NCBI GenBank assembly: GCA_965601665.1
Contig: OZ271833.1
Coordinates: 2,294,001 to 2,358,000, forward strand
Source: JANQNX01 sp965601665
GTDB lineage: Bacteria; Pseudomonadota; Gammaproteobacteria; Eutrophobiales; Eutrophobiaceae
Length of the DNA: 64,000 nucleotides
Direction: 5' to 3'
In this document: positions 9,349 to 19,863 of the stretch, one piece after another
How the letters are laid out: every line of letters begins with the position of its first letter
How positions within the stretch are numbered: position 1 is the first letter of the stretch
Translations under genes and position numbers: made by a program
The notes under the pieces: generated by a model
Told to the model about the DNA's origin: nothing
Databases searched by the model: none
The model's input: only the letters and a program-made list of their open reading frames with translations

Positions 9349-10656
9349 ATGAAACCGGATGCCTTGCGTTTCGGTATCACGTTTCTCGCCTGTTTTTTCA
9401 CAGGTTACATTACCGGTCACTATGCAATTGCCTTTGCTGCAGGTCTGAGCCTGTTTATCTATTGGCAATACCATGAATACAAAAAAGTCCTTGCCTGGCT
9501 TAGGAAGCGCCATAGAAGCAACGGCCCGGATCAACGGGGGATGGTTGATGACATCGCGCGTGAGATCGGTTTTATAAAGGATCGGGCCCGGGTCAGGGAA
9601 AAAAAGCTGCGTGGCTTTCTGAAGCGTTTTCAGAAAGCAACCAGCGCATTGCCAGACGCCGTTATCCTGCTAGGGTTCGACAACGACATTGAATGGGCTA
9701 ATAAAAAGGCCAGCGAATACCTGGGCGTAAAATGGCCACAGGATTCCGGGCTTCGCATTAATAACCTGATACGCAGGCCTGAACTGACCCGCTATCTGAA
9801 AGTTGATAAGTCAGCGCTTGCCAGGGGTGTGCAGCTAAGCTCACCGGTTGATGCCGAAATTTTCCTCGAGATACGCGTCAGTTTATATGGTGATCATAAA
9901 AAGTTGCTGGTAGCGAGAGATGTTACCAGTATTAACAAGGCCAACCAGATGCGTAAGGACTTTATCGCCAATGCGTCTCATGAGTTACGTACTCCCTTGA
10001 CAGTGATATCGGGCTATCTTGAAAGCTTCGTCGATGATGATCTTTGTCCACAGGAGTGGCTTGCCTATATTCGCCAGATGCGAACCCAGACCGCGCGTAT
10101 GCAAAACCTGATTGAAGACTTGCTTACCCTGTCCACTATTGAGGCTGGCGGAGTTAATGTCGAGAAAGATGTCGTCAGGGTACCCGATTTGCTCAACTCG
10201 ATTACTAACGAAGCCAGAACGCTGAGTGGCGAACAGCAACACGTGATTGAACTGGACGCAGAGCCCAGCCTTTATGTTTATGGAAATCATGCACATTTAT
10301 ACAGCGCTTTTTCCAATATTATATTTAATGCAATTCAGTATACGCCGGCAGGTTGCAGGGTATCGATACGCTGGCATTCTGATGAGGCCGGTGCGCACCT
10401 GACAGTGGTTGATAATGGTTCAGGCATTGCGAGCGAGCATATTCCCCGGTTGACCGAACGGTTTTACCGGATTGACAAGGGCCGCTCACGGGAAAAAGGC
10501 GGTACGGGTCTTGGTCTGGCGATCGTAAAACACGTGCTTGCCAAGCACGGCGGCCAACTTTCTGTTGCCAGTGAGTCAGGCCAGGGCAGTACCTTCACCT
10601 GCCACCTGCCAAAATCACGGATTGCGCAGCTTGAGCCGGCCAAAATGCGTGCCTGA
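9349..10656 (+). CDS. phoR: Phosphate sensor histidine kinase PhoR
   Basis: PhoR phosphorylates PhoB when phosphate is scarce and is kept quiet by the Pst transporter and PhoU. Two membrane segments lie in the first 45 residues with almost no periplasmic loop, as in known PhoR. A PAS-like domain follows (about 95-190), then the dimerisation domain with phosphoacceptor His211 in NASHELRTPL. The ATPase domain has NIIFNAIQYTP (N box), DNGSGI and GGTGLGLAIV. The 435-residue length is normal. It is probably co-transcribed with phoB. Confidence 0.95.
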   Translation: MKPDALRFGITFLACFFTGYITGHYAIAFAAGLSLFIYWQYHEYKKVLAWLRKRHRSNGPDQRGMVDDIAREIGFIKDRARVREKKLRGFLKRFQKATSALPDAVILLGFDNDIEWANKKASEYLGVKWPQDSGLRINNLIRRPELTRYLKVDKSALARGVQLSSPVDAEIFLEIRVSLYGDHKKLLVARDVTSINKANQMRKDFIANASHELRTPLTVISGYLESFVDDDLCPQEWLAYIRQMRTQTARMQNLIEDLLTLSTIEAGGVNVEKDVVRVPDLLNSITNEARTLSGEQQHVIELDAEPSLYVYGNHAHLYSAFSNIIFNAIQYTPAGCRVSIRWHSDEAGAHLTVVDNGSGIASEHIPRLTERFYRIDKGRSREKGGTGLGLAIVKHVLAKHGGQLSVASESGQGSTFTCHLPKSRIAQLEPAKMRA

Positions 10657-10682
10657 AGTTGTTGAAATACATGCAAAAAAGG

Positions 10683-10738
10683 CTGTAATAAAACTGTAAT
10701 ATTTCTTTCACTAAACTGTCATTTGTCGTCCAGATAAT
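10683..10738 (+). promoter_or_regulatory. Tandem Pho boxes and -10 of pstS
   Basis: Two complete boxes lie in 11-bp register: CTGTAATAAAACTGTAAT (10683-10700) and CTTTCACTAAACTGTCAT (10705-10722). GATAAT at 10733-10738, 10 bp further, fits a -10 element. No good -35 is present, as expected for a PhoB-activated promoter. This is the clearest Pho promoter in the window. Confidence 0.9.
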
Positions 10739-10782
10739 CGTCGAACTTTCTTTTTTTACATAGCTTCCGGGAGTTATACATA

Positions 10783-11751
10783 ATGAAGACAAATCGTCTT
10801 TCCGCAATTATTGTCGCCGTATCTACCTTGGTGCCGTTTGCTTCGATGGCCGAAGACAAGGTGGATGCCGGGTTATCCGATTATGCCAAAGCCAGTGGTG
10901 TGTCTGGCAATATCAGTAGCGTTGGTTCTGACACGCTCGCTAACCTGATGACCTTGTGGGCAGAGGAATTCAAGAAGCTGTATCCAAATGTTAACGTTCA
11001 GATTCAGGCGGCAGGTTCATCAACTGCGCCACCTGCTTTAACCGAGGGCACGTCAAATTTTGGGCCTATGAGTCGCAAAATGAAAGATGGCGAGCTGGCG
11101 GCATTTGAAAGCAAGTTTGGTTACAAGCCTACCCCTATCGGTGTTGCTATTGATGCGCTTGCGGTTTATGTCAACAAGGACAATCCTGTTACAGGTTTTA
11201 CCATCCCGCAGGTAGACGCAATGTTTTCCGCAACCCGTAAGTGCGGGTATGCCAACGACATTACTACCTGGGGCGATGCGGGCCTGACCGGTGAATGGGC
11301 TAATCGTCCAATTCAGCTTTATGGTCGTAACTCGGTATCAGGCACCTATGGGTACTTCAAGAAAAAGGCCCTGTGTAAAGGCGACTACAAGGACAGTGTC
11401 AATGAGCAGCCTGGTTCGGCCTCTGTAGTACAGGGCGTGACCAAGTCTATCAACGGTCTTGGCTACTCGGGCATTGGTTACAAGACCTCGGGCGTGAAAG
11501 CGGTGCCGCTGGCAAAAAAGGGTGATGACTATATCGAGGCAACACCTGAAAATGCCTCGAATGGCACCTATCCATTGGGCCGTTTCCTTTACGTATATGT
11601 CAACAAGCACCCAAACAAGGGCCTGCCTCCGCTGGAATCAGAGTTTATAAAGATGATTCTTTCCAAAACAGGTCAACTTGTTGTCGTAAAAGATGGCTAT
11701 ATTCCGCTTCCCGCCAAGGTAGCAGAAGCCCAGCTTTCACGAATCGAATAA
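10783..11751 (+). CDS. pstS: Phosphate-binding periplasmic protein PstS
   Basis: PstS captures phosphate in the periplasm and hands it to PstCA. A signal peptide (about 23 residues, ending FASMA) is followed by phosphate-contacting segments typical of the family: [22 protein letters not shown], and [12 protein letters not shown]. The 322-residue length is normal. Shine-Dalgarno CGGGAG stands 9 bases before the ATG. It is followed by a strong terminator, which probably leaves pstS far more abundant than pstCAB. Confidence 0.95.
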   Translation: MKTNRLSAIIVAVSTLVPFASMAEDKVDAGLSDYAKASGVSGNISSVGSDTLANLMTLWAEEFKKLYPNVNVQIQAAGSSTAPPALTEGTSNFGPMSRKMKDGELAAFESKFGYKPTPIGVAIDALAVYVNKDNPVTGFTIPQVDAMFSATRKCGYANDITTWGDAGLTGEWANRPIQLYGRNSVSGTYGYFKKKALCKGDYKDSVNEQPGSASVVQGVTKSINGLGYSGIGYKTSGVKAVPLAKKGDDYIEATPENASNGTYPLGRFLYVYVNKHPNKGLPPLESEFIKMILSKTGQLVVVKDGYIPLPAKVAEAQLSRIE

Positions 11752-11774
11752 TTGAAAATCGAAAATTATTACCT

Positions 11775-11797
11775 GCCCCGCACCGCGGGGCTTTTTT
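11775..11797 (+). terminator. Intrinsic terminator after pstS
   Basis: GCCCCGC and GCGGGGC form a 7-bp all-GC stem with a three-base ACC loop, followed by six T. It lies 24 bases after the pstS stop. Partial read-through, or a second promoter before pstC, would be needed to express pstCAB-phoU. Confidence 0.93.
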
Positions 11798-12062
11798 ATC
11801 TGTATCCTTGCAAGCGATGGCGTGTGTTATATGCGTGTGCAGGTGAACGTCGGCGCTTGTATAGACAGGTACTCTGACACAGCGCCATGCAGATGCTATG
11901 TGTCCAGTAAATGCGCCTGATCAGCGGCGCAATATGCTGGTATCATGATATGTAGCGAAACCGTTTTGCTTTTTGTAAATTATTGAATGATAAAGAAATT
12001 CACTGACCTGAAACACCCTTGAATTCATGGATTTGTCATAAACCACCTCTAAACTGCTTTTC
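11798..12062 (+). promoter_or_regulatory. pstS-pstC spacer with a weak Pho box
   Basis: The spacer has no gene. Near its end AATTCATGGATTTGTCAT (12022-12039) is a degenerate Pho box: one good half-site (TTGTCAT) and one poor one. TAAACT (12050-12055) lies 10 bp after it, the same spacing as in the pstS promoter. If used, transcription would start almost at the pstC ATG. The signal is weak and could be chance. Confidence 0.35.
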
Positions 12063-14348
12063 ATGAGTGATATAGAACCAGGCGTCGCGGAAACAGTACT
12101 GCCCGACTTTAATTCAAACAAGGCCCGGGCACACAGGAACATGCGCCACGTCAAGGACGTGTTAACCCGCTACCTGATGACGTTTGGTGGTGTGAGCGTC
12201 ATTATTGCAATCGTGCTCATCGCGTTTTACCTGTTTTATGTTGTGTTGCCGATGTTCAAGGCCGCCGATTTCGAGCCCATCACCAGTTATGATGTCCCGG
12301 GTGGTGGGGCTGGTAACACACTCTACTATGCCATGGAAGAGCAGCGTGAAGTCGGACTCAGGGTTACCGATAAAGGCGAGGTCATTTTTTTTACTACCGG
12401 CACAGGACAAGTACGTGACCGTTTTCAACTACCGCTTCCTGCCGATACGGAGATAACGGCCTTCTCCTACGGTGACTTGCCCCAGCAAATGCTTGCTGTC
12501 GGCTTATCGGATGGCGGTGTGCTGATGTTCAAGCATACCTATAACGTTACTTATCCGGATAATGAACGCCTGATTACGCCAGGTCTATTTTACCCGTTTG
12601 GCGAAGAGCCATTAGCGGTTATTGCCAATGGTGACGCTGTCAAACATTTGAGTATTCAGCATGATGGTGAGCAGGCAAGCATCGTTGCAACAGCAGATGC
12701 GGCCACGATACACCTTGTAAATATCGTTAGGGAAGAGTCTTTTCTCAGCGATGAAGTTGAACTGGTAACCACGGCCAGTGAGATATTGCTTGATACCACG
12801 GAGCTGGTTGCCATTCGAGTTGATACAGAGCAGCGCGAACTCTATGTTGCCGACACGCAAGGCCGAATTCATTATTACGATATCAGCGACAAAGCAGAGC
12901 CAAAGCTGGTACAGCTGGTACAGGCTGTTACTGGAAACACCAGTATAACGGCACTGGAGTTTCTGGCTGGCGGTATCTCTATACTGGTAGGCGATTCACG
13001 CGGACAAATCGCGCAATGGTTTCCGGTTCGCGATAAAAACAACCGTTATACAATTGAGCAGATACGTACATTTAACTCACTTGATGGCTCAATCGTAATG
13101 ATTAAGCCTGAATACTTCCGCAAGGGTTTTCTGGCAATTGATGATTCTGGCGGGCTCGGTATTTTCCATACTACTGCTCACCGTACTGTTTTCCAACACA
13201 AGCACGATGAGGGCAAGCAGGACTTTATTGCTATTTCACCGAGGGCCAATGCGGCACTTACTTCAAGTGATGATGGCAAACTGAATTACTACCACGTGCA
13301 TAACGAACACCCTGAAATATCGTGGTCGGCCATCTGGGGCAAGGTATGGTACGAGAGCCGTTCGCAGCCCGAGTACATCTGGCAATCATCCTCTGCAGAT
13401 AGCGTGTTCGAGCCCAAGTTCAGCCTCGCGCCATTGGCATTTGGCACGCTCAAGGCAGCATTTTATGCCATGTTGATTGCCATGCCGCTGGCCATACTGG
13501 GCGCCATGTACACCGCGTACTTCATGTCTCCGAAAATGCGCCAGGTCGTCAAACCGACTATTGAAATTATGGAAGCATTGCCGACTGTTATCCTTGGTTT
13601 TCTGGCAGGCTTATGGCTTGCTCCGTTTGTAGAGCGCCATCTACCGGGCACATTTTTGATGTTATTGATGGTCCCTTTATCAGTCATCGTAGCTGCTGCC
13701 TTATGGGAGTTTATCCCCGAAAAACTCAAGCACCGGGTGCCGGATGGCTGGGAAGCCGCGTTATTGATACCGGTTGTCATTCTTGCCACGGCAATTGCAA
13801 TCTCGCTAAGCCAACCGGTTGAAAACGCGTTCTTTGGTGGAAACATGCCGCTTTGGTTGAGCACAGAGCTGGGTATTACCTATGACCAGCGTAACTCCAT
13901 GGTCGTTGGTTTTGCCATGGGCTTTGCAGTTATTCCTACAATCTTTTCCATCAGTGAAGATGCCGTTTACAGTGTGCCGAAGCACTTGACCACCGGTTCA
14001 TTGGCGCTTGGTGCGACTGCATGGCAGACGATGGTGCGAGTGGTATTGCTAACGGCCAGCCCGGGTATTTTTTCTGCGGTTATGATTGGTCTTGGGCGTG
14101 CGGTAGGTGAAACCATGATTGTGGTGATGGCGACGGGTAATACCGCCATCATGGACTGGAATATTTTCCAGGGTTTCAGGGCGCTGTCTGCAAATATAGC
14201 GGTAGAAATGCCGGAGTCGGAGGTGGGCAGTACCCATTATAGAATTCTGTTTCTCGCCGGGCTGGTCTTGTTTGCTGCAACATTCTGCTTTAACACGCTA
14301 GCGGAAGTAGTGCGGCAGCGATTAAGAAGAAAATACAGTTCATTGTAA
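12063..14348 (+). CDS. pstC: Phosphate ABC transporter permease PstC, extended form
   Basis: PstC is one of two membrane permeases of the high-affinity phosphate importer. The 761-residue protein is more than twice the size of E. coli PstC. After the first membrane helix (about residues 38-62) there is a periplasmic insert of roughly 390 residues with repeated blade-like segments (for example ITAFSYGDLPQQMLAVGLSDG), resembling a beta-propeller. The permease core starts near residue 455 (FGTLKAAFYAMLIAMPLA) and contains the EMEALPTVILGF-type region and the coupling loop ALGATAWQTM. Extended PstC proteins are known in marine gammaproteobacteria. pstA follows after 2 bp. Confidence 0.92.
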   Translation: MSDIEPGVAETVLPDFNSNKARAHRNMRHVKDVLTRYLMTFGGVSVIIAIVLIAFYLFYVVLPMFKAADFEPITSYDVPGGGAGNTLYYAMEEQREVGLRVTDKGEVIFFTTGTGQVRDRFQLPLPADTEITAFSYGDLPQQMLAVGLSDGGVLMFKHTYNVTYPDNERLITPGLFYPFGEEPLAVIANGDAVKHLSIQHDGEQASIVATADAATIHLVNIVREESFLSDEVELVTTASEILLDTTELVAIRVDTEQRELYVADTQGRIHYYDISDKAEPKLVQLVQAVTGNTSITALEFLAGGISILVGDSRGQIAQWFPVRDKNNRYTIEQIRTFNSLDGSIVMIKPEYFRKGFLAIDDSGGLGIFHTTAHRTVFQHKHDEGKQDFIAISPRANAALTSSDDGKLNYYHVHNEHPEISWSAIWGKVWYESRSQPEYIWQSSSADSVFEPKFSLAPLAFGTLKAAFYAMLIAMPLAILGAMYTAYFMSPKMRQVVKPTIEIMEALPTVILGFLAGLWLAPFVERHLPGTFLMLLMVPLSVIVAAALWEFIPEKLKHRVPDGWEAALLIPVVILATAIAISLSQPVENAFFGGNMPLWLSTELGITYDQRNSMVVGFAMGFAVIPTIFSISEDAVYSVPKHLTTGSLALGATAWQTMVRVVLLTASPGIFSAVMIGLGRAVGETMIVVMATGNTAIMDWNIFQGFRALSANIAVEMPESEVGSTHYRILFLAGLVLFAATFCFNTLAEVVRQRLRRKYSSL

Positions 14349-14350
14349 TC

Positions 14351-16009
14351 ATGAAAAGGACAATGCAAAACTGGTTTTCATCCGGCAAGCCGTATGTCTG
14401 GCTTAACGCAGGAGCTGTGTCCGTTTCAATCACCATGGTAATTGGTTTAATCCTGTTGATTGCGGCACGGGGGCTTGGCCACTTCTGGCCTGCTGATATT
14501 GCCGTGTTTGATTATTACCCTTCGCCAGAGGCAGTCCCGGTCAGCCTCATGGGGGAATACGTCGATGAAGAAACTGTTAATCGCTCCCGTATAGGCGCGG
14601 TCCCTTACGAAGGTGAAACCATAACCCGCTACCTGATCAAAACAGGAAACCGCGATATCTACGGTCTGGATTTTCGCTGGATACTCGGTGCGGGTATACG
14701 CAATGAAAGTTATCCGGAAGAGGCGACAATTATTGAACGGCGCGAATGGGGCAACCTGCACGGGCTGATTAAGTCAGTACAGCTTGAAAGCGAGACTGTT
14801 ACCGATCCTGACAGAGTATGGAACGTGTTCATTGAAACGGTGGCGAGCAGTAACGAGATTTTTGAAGAAATACGACACATTGAGAAAAATCTTATTGGCG
14901 GCATCAACTACAAGATGGAGCGCCTGCGCCTGGACGAGCGTGCGCTTGAACTAAAGGGAAATAATACCCGTGCTGCTATTGCTGAACTCGATGCAGAACG
15001 AGCCGAGTTACAGCAAGAATACAATGGCTACACAGAACAGTTGGCTACACTTTATGCAAGGCTGGAAAAGCCGTCGTTTACTGTTGCACTCGCAGGTGGC
15101 CAGGAGAAACAGTCCAGGTTTGCTACGGTTGTCAGGGCATATCGTCCAAACAGCATGGGCACAATGGACAAGATTGGTTTCTATTTCGAAAAGCTATGGG
15201 AGTTCCTTTCGGATGAGCCACGGGAAGCCAACACAGAAGGCGGCATCTTCCCGGCTATCTTTGGTACCGTCATGATGGTGATCATTATGTCGATACTGGT
15301 AACGCCCTTTGGCGTGGTCGCAGCCGTTTATCTTCGTGAATATGCCAGGCAAGGTCCGTTTACGCGTTTGGTACGCATTGCCGTTAACAACCTGGCCGGC
15401 GTTCCATCTGTTGTATACGGTGTGTTTGGACTGGGCTTTTTTGTTTATTTTCTGGGTGGAAATATTGACCAGCTTTTTTATAGGGAGTCTTTACCGGCGC
15501 CAACATTTGGTACCCCGGGTTTAATGTGGGCTTCGCTGACGCTGGCAATTCTGACTGTACCGGTAGTGATAGTTGCAACCGAGGAAGGACTGTCCCGGGT
15601 ACCCCTGGCAATTCGTGAAGGCAGTCTTGCGCTCGGTGCAACCAAGGCCGAAACAATGTGGCGAACCGTACTGCCGATGACCGCGTCGGCCATGATAACC
15701 GGACTCATACTGGCGGTTGCCCGTGCAGCCGGTGAAGTTGCACCGTTGATGCTGGTGGGCGTTGTAAAGCTGGCACCATCCCTGCCTCTCGATTTGAATG
15801 CACCATTCCTGCATCTCGATAGAAAGTTTATGCATCTGGGTTTTCACATCTATGATGTGGGTTTCCAGAGCCCGAATGTTGAAGCTGCAAGGCCGCTGGT
15901 TTATGCAACTGCCTTGTTACTGGTTATACTAATTATCGTGTTGAACCTTACTGCGATTCGAATAAGGAACAACCTGAGGGAAAAATATCGTGCAGCAGAA
16001 CAAGGTTAA
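14351..16009 (+). CDS. pstA: Phosphate ABC transporter permease PstA, extended form
   Basis: The second permease of the phosphate importer. At 552 residues it is nearly twice the E. coli protein. Between the first helix (about residues 22-42) and the permease core (from about residue 300, [16 protein letters not shown]) lies a periplasmic insert of some 250 residues, including a probable coiled coil near 175-235 rich in Glu, Leu and Arg ([13 protein letters not shown]). The coupling loop [20 protein letters not shown] and the [12 protein letters not shown] segment identify the family. The matching inserts in PstC and PstA may contact each other. The gene overlaps pstB by 20 bp. Confidence 0.92.
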   Translation: MKRTMQNWFSSGKPYVWLNAGAVSVSITMVIGLILLIAARGLGHFWPADIAVFDYYPSPEAVPVSLMGEYVDEETVNRSRIGAVPYEGETITRYLIKTGNRDIYGLDFRWILGAGIRNESYPEEATIIERREWGNLHGLIKSVQLESETVTDPDRVWNVFIETVASSNEIFEEIRHIEKNLIGGINYKMERLRLDERALELKGNNTRAAIAELDAERAELQQEYNGYTEQLATLYARLEKPSFTVALAGGQEKQSRFATVVRAYRPNSMGTMDKIGFYFEKLWEFLSDEPREANTEGGIFPAIFGTVMMVIIMSILVTPFGVVAAVYLREYARQGPFTRLVRIAVNNLAGVPSVVYGVFGLGFFVYFLGGNIDQLFYRESLPAPTFGTPGLMWASLTLAILTVPVVIVATEEGLSRVPLAIREGSLALGATKAETMWRTVLPMTASAMITGLILAVARAAGEVAPLMLVGVVKLAPSLPLDLNAPFLHLDRKFMHLGFHIYDVGFQSPNVEAARPLVYATALLLVILIIVLNLTAIRIRNNLREKYRAAEQG

Positions 16010-16889
16010 TACACGCGAAGACATTGAGATTGGAGAACAGGCAGTGAGTGAAAATTCAGACTCAACACCTACACATGCGATGAATCTCGGTGGCATTGTA
16101 AATGCCAACGAGGATCGGCCCAACCTTGCCGATGAAAAAGTATGCATCGAGGTAAACAATTTCAATCTGTATTACGGACAGGACCAGGCCCTTGATGACA
16201 TCAACATGGTCATCCCCGAGAAAAAAGTTACGGCGTTCATTGGCCCAAGTGGCTGCGGTAAATCCACTCTGCTTCGTTGCTTCAACCGCATGAACGATCT
16301 CATTGATACTGTAATTACCAATGGCGAGATCAAGATCGATGGTCAGGATATATTTGATAAATCGGTAAACGTGGCTGAGCTGCGCCGTCGTGTTGGTATG
16401 GTATTTCAAAAACCAAACCCGTTTCCAAAATCAATCTACGAAAATGTTGCTTACGGTTTACGAATCCAGGGTGTCAATGATCGCAGGACGATTGATGCGG
16501 TTGTTGAAAAATCGCTGAAAGGCGCAGCGCTGTGGGATGAAGTCAAGGACAGGCTGGATGACCTGGCCATGGGCTTGTCAGGTGGTCAGCAACAAAGGCT
16601 GGTCATTGCCCGTGCGATCGCCATTGAGCCAGAGATCATCTTGCTTGATGAACCGGCATCTGCGCTTGACCCAATTTCGACCCTGAAGATTGAAGAGCTG
16701 ATTTATGAACTGAAAGAAAGATTCACGATTGTTATTGTTACACACAACATGCAACAGGCCGCACGCGTTTCTGACTACACCGCATATATGTATCTCGGCA
16801 AGCTGATCGAATTCAATGATACCAGCACATTGTTTACCAACCCGGCTGAAAAGATGACCGAAGATTACATTACAGGTCGCTACGGATAA
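15990..16889 (+). CDS. pstB: Phosphate ABC transporter ATPase PstB
   Basis: PstB powers phosphate import. It has Walker [10 protein letters not shown] (about residue 85), the Q loop in [16 protein letters not shown], signature LSGGQQQRL, Walker [14 protein letters not shown] and the switch histidine in VTHNMQQA. The GTG at 15990 has a Shine-Dalgarno (GAGGG) inside pstA; a second in-frame GTG at 16044, also with GGAG at good spacing, would remove 18 poorly conserved N-terminal residues. Either way the protein keeps an unusual N-terminal tail of 35-55 residues before the ATPase fold. Confidence 0.95.
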   Translation: MQQNKVNTREDIEIGEQAVSENSDSTPTHAMNLGGIVNANEDRPNLADEKVCIEVNNFNLYYGQDQALDDINMVIPEKKVTAFIGPSGCGKSTLLRCFNRMNDLIDTVITNGEIKIDGQDIFDKSVNVAELRRRVGMVFQKPNPFPKSIYENVAYGLRIQGVNDRRTIDAVVEKSLKGAALWDEVKDRLDDLAMGLSGGQQQRLVIARAIAIEPEIILLDEPASALDPISTLKIEELIYELKERFTIVIVTHNMQQAARVSDYTAYMYLGKLIEFNDTSTLFTNPAEKMTEDYITGRYG

Positions 16890-16922
16890 TCTATACTTGT
16901 ATTTATATAAAGAGGCAGGGTC

Positions 16923-17648
16923 ATGAACGCCAACTTTAAGAAGCAACATATTTCGAAACAGTTTGATGAAGAGTTGCAGAATCTACTCAGTGAAGTTCTG
17001 GCCATGGGTGGGCTTGCGGAAGAGCAATTAGTTTATGCCCTTGATTCGTTGCTGGAAGGCAACGTGACCATGGCAACGGATGTTATTGATGCCGAAATCA
17101 AGGTAAACACCTACGAAGTCAAGATTGACCAGTCATGCACACGCACCCTTGCCAGACGCCAGCCCGCGGCGACAGATCTGCGCTTGATTATGGCTATTAC
17201 AAAAACCATTACTGATCTGGAGCGCATAGGTGATGAAGCCCAGAAGATTGCCAAGCGTGGACTGGATCTGACCGAACAACATGGCGGGCCCAAGGCTTAT
17301 TACATCAGTATCAAGTCGATGGGAACGCTGGTAACGCATATGCTACACGATGCGCTTGATGCGTTTGCGCGTATGGATTCCAAAAGCGCGCTTGAGGTGG
17401 CTAACAAAGAGCCCGAATCTGACGATCAATATAGTGCAATAATGCGTGAACTGATCACCTACATGATGGAAGATGCCAGAAATATTACCGGGGCGCTCGA
17501 TGCTGTCTGGGTTGTCAGGGCCCTGGAACGTATTGGCGATCATGCCCGCAATATTTGTGAATACGTTATCTACCTGGTTGAAGGTGTAGATGTGCGACAT
17601 GTTAGTCTCGATAAGGTTGAGCGGGAAATCGTCAACAACACAGACTAG
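16923..17648 (+). CDS. phoU: Phosphate transport regulator PhoU
   Basis: PhoU links the Pst transporter to PhoR and represses the Pho response when phosphate is plentiful. The 241-residue helical protein contains two PhoU repeats, each with its metal-binding motif: ERIGDEAQKIAKR (about residue 100) and ERIGDHARNICEYV (about residue 200). It lies 33 bases after pstB with a purine-rich Shine-Dalgarno (AGAGGCAGGG) and closes the pst operon. Confidence 0.95.
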   Translation: MNANFKKQHISKQFDEELQNLLSEVLAMGGLAEEQLVYALDSLLEGNVTMATDVIDAEIKVNTYEVKIDQSCTRTLARRQPAATDLRLIMAITKTITDLERIGDEAQKIAKRGLDLTEQHGGPKAYYISIKSMGTLVTHMLHDALDAFARMDSKSALEVANKEPESDDQYSAIMRELITYMMEDARNITGALDAVWVVRALERIGDHARNICEYVIYLVEGVDVRHVSLDKVEREIVNNTD

Positions 17649-17772
17649 CATCCTGTTCTTCTCTTTCCGGCAAAATTAGATAAATAGACAATGCACCCGA
17701 GTGTGCTATGTAATTCATTAGAGTTTTCCAGGGTTTTTTCAAGAAAAATAAGAACAGCAAGCCATTAACAGT

Positions 17773-19863
17773 ATGACAAAAAACACTGACACTGATGCTA
17801 TCAATCTGAAGCAACCGGAGTTATATATTAACCGTGAGTTAAGTCTGCTTGAATTTAATCGCAGGGTTTTTGCCCAGGCCAAGAATGATAGAAACCCGTT
17901 GCTGGAAAGGCTGCGTTTTCTTTGTATAGCCAGTACAAACCTGGATGAGTTTTTCGAGATCCGTGTTGCCGGTCTTGCGCAGCAGGTGAAATACGGCTCT
18001 GTTCAGACCGGTGAAGACAATATGACACCGGTTGAGGTACTAAAAAAAATCAGTGAGATCGCGCATGAGTTTGTGATTGAACAATATGACATTCTCAACA
18101 ACGTACTGATCCCGGAACTGGCAAAACAGAAGATACAAATACTGCGCCGTAGCCAATGGAAGCCTAAATTAACGCGTTGGGTAAAGCGTTACTTTAATCG
18201 CGAACTATTACCGGTGTTAAGTCCTATAGGACTGGACCCGGCACACCCGTTTCCCCGGGTCTTGAACAAAAACCTCTATTTCATTGTGGAACTTGAAGGC
18301 AAGGATGCATTTGGCCGTGATAGTGGCTTTGCCATTGTACAGGCGCCACGTTCCCTGCCGCGCGTCATTGAAGTGCCGAAGGACATGTCTGGTCGTACAC
18401 ATGACTTGCTGCTGTTGTCATCCGTTCTTCACGCCAATGTTGGTGAGCTATTCCCGGGGATGGACGTAAAAGGTTGTTACCAGTTTCGCGTAACCCGAAA
18501 CAGTGACCTGTTTGTTGATGATGAAGAAGTGGATGATTTACTGCGTGCACTCGAAGGTGAGCTACCCAGCCGCCGTTATAACGATGCAGTTCGCCTGGAG
18601 GTGGCAGATAACTGCCCCGAGGAAATCAGTAACTTTTTGCTGGATCAATTCAAGTTGAACAAGGACGCGCTCTACCAGGTTAATGGCCCCGTTAATCTCA
18701 ATCGATTGATGCAGATTATTGATCTGGTTGACAGGCCGGATTTGACCTTTTCCGGTTTCACACCGGACTTGCCACCCAGACTGATTAAAACCACGAACAT
18801 ATTCGACACGCTGCATAACGGCGACATCCTGTTACATCACCCTTTCCAGTCATTTGCGCCAGTCATCGATTTTCTGAAACAGGCGGCGCAGGATCCGGAC
18901 GTACTTTCTATCAAGCAGACACTCTACAGGACGGGTGATGACTCCGCTGTGGTAAAGGCACTGAAAGACGCAGCAAGAGCAGGAAAAGAAGTAACCGTTG
19001 TTATCGAGCTAAGGGCGCGCTTTGATGAAGAGGCCAATATCGAACTGGCGAGCGATCTGCAGGAAGCTGGTGCGCACGTGGTCTATGGCGTGGTTGGTTA
19101 CAAAACACATGCAAAGATGATTATGGTTGTACGTCGAGAGGGGCGCAGTCTGCGCCGCTATGTTCACCTCGGAACAGGTAACTACCATGCGCGAACAGCG
19201 CGTTTATACACAGATTATGGCTTGCTAACGGCCGATCAGGCCGTGGCCGAGGATGTAAACAAGTTGTTTCACCAGATGACGGGGCTGGGCCGTGCCAGTA
19301 AGCTGAAAAAACTTTTGCAATCACCGTTCACGCTGCACAAGGCAATACTCAACTACATCAAACAGGAGACAGCCAATGCCAGGGCCGGTAAAGAGGCCAG
19401 AATCATCGCGAAGATGAATGCACTGGTGGATCCGGAAATTATTCGTGCTCTTTATGAAGCGTCAATGGCAGGTGTTAAGGTTGATCTGATTATAAGGGGT
19501 ATTTGCTGCCTGCGACCCGGCATCAAGGGGGTTTCCGATAATATCCACGTACGTTCAATCATTGGTCGTTTCCTTGAACATACCCGTGTTTACTATTTCC
19601 AGAATGATGGCAAGCCATTGATCTACGGTGCAAGTGCTGACTGGATGCCCCGTAACCTGTTCCATCGTGTTGAAGCCTGTTTTCCAATAGAGGAAAAGCG
19701 TCCGCGCGATCAGGTTATCAAGCTGGGATTAATGAATTACCTCTCGGACAATACCCAGGCCTGGGTATTGCAAGCAGATGGCACTTACCGGCAATCGAAG
19801 CCAGGCAGCAACGCAAAACCGCGATCTGCCCAGCAAACGTTACTGGAACACTACTGCGGTTAG
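17773..19863 (+). CDS. ppk: Polyphosphate kinase Ppk1
   Basis: Ppk1 reversibly makes long-chain polyphosphate from ATP at the membrane. The 696-residue protein has the N-terminal domain signature YINRELSLLEFNRRV and NLDEFFEIRVAG, and the phospholipase D-like catalytic half with the histidines in YKTHAKMIMV and LGTGNYHARTARLYTDYG. It follows phoU after 124 bases without a clear terminator, so it may be partly co-expressed with the pst operon. It is convergent with ppx, the two stop codons sharing bases. Confidence 0.96.
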   Translation: MTKNTDTDAINLKQPELYINRELSLLEFNRRVFAQAKNDRNPLLERLRFLCIASTNLDEFFEIRVAGLAQQVKYGSVQTGEDNMTPVEVLKKISEIAHEFVIEQYDILNNVLIPELAKQKIQILRRSQWKPKLTRWVKRYFNRELLPVLSPIGLDPAHPFPRVLNKNLYFIVELEGKDAFGRDSGFAIVQAPRSLPRVIEVPKDMSGRTHDLLLLSSVLHANVGELFPGMDVKGCYQFRVTRNSDLFVDDEEVDDLLRALEGELPSRRYNDAVRLEVADNCPEEISNFLLDQFKLNKDALYQVNGPVNLNRLMQIIDLVDRPDLTFSGFTPDLPPRLIKTTNIFDTLHNGDILLHHPFQSFAPVIDFLKQAAQDPDVLSIKQTLYRTGDDSAVVKALKDAARAGKEVTVVIELRARFDEEANIELASDLQEAGAHVVYGVVGYKTHAKMIMVVRREGRSLRRYVHLGTGNYHARTARLYTDYGLLTADQAVAEDVNKLFHQMTGLGRASKLKKLLQSPFTLHKAILNYIKQETANARAGKEARIIAKMNALVDPEIIRALYEASMAGVKVDLIIRGICCLRPGIKGVSDNIHVRSIIGRFLEHTRVYYFQNDGKPLIYGASADWMPRNLFHRVEACFPIEEKRPRDQVIKLGLMNYLSDNTQAWVLQADGTYRQSKPGSNAKPRSAQQTLLEHYCG

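Noticed and set aside
17649..17772. Pho box before ppk
   Set aside because: Only a single TGTAAT-like half-site is visible, without an 11-bp partner.
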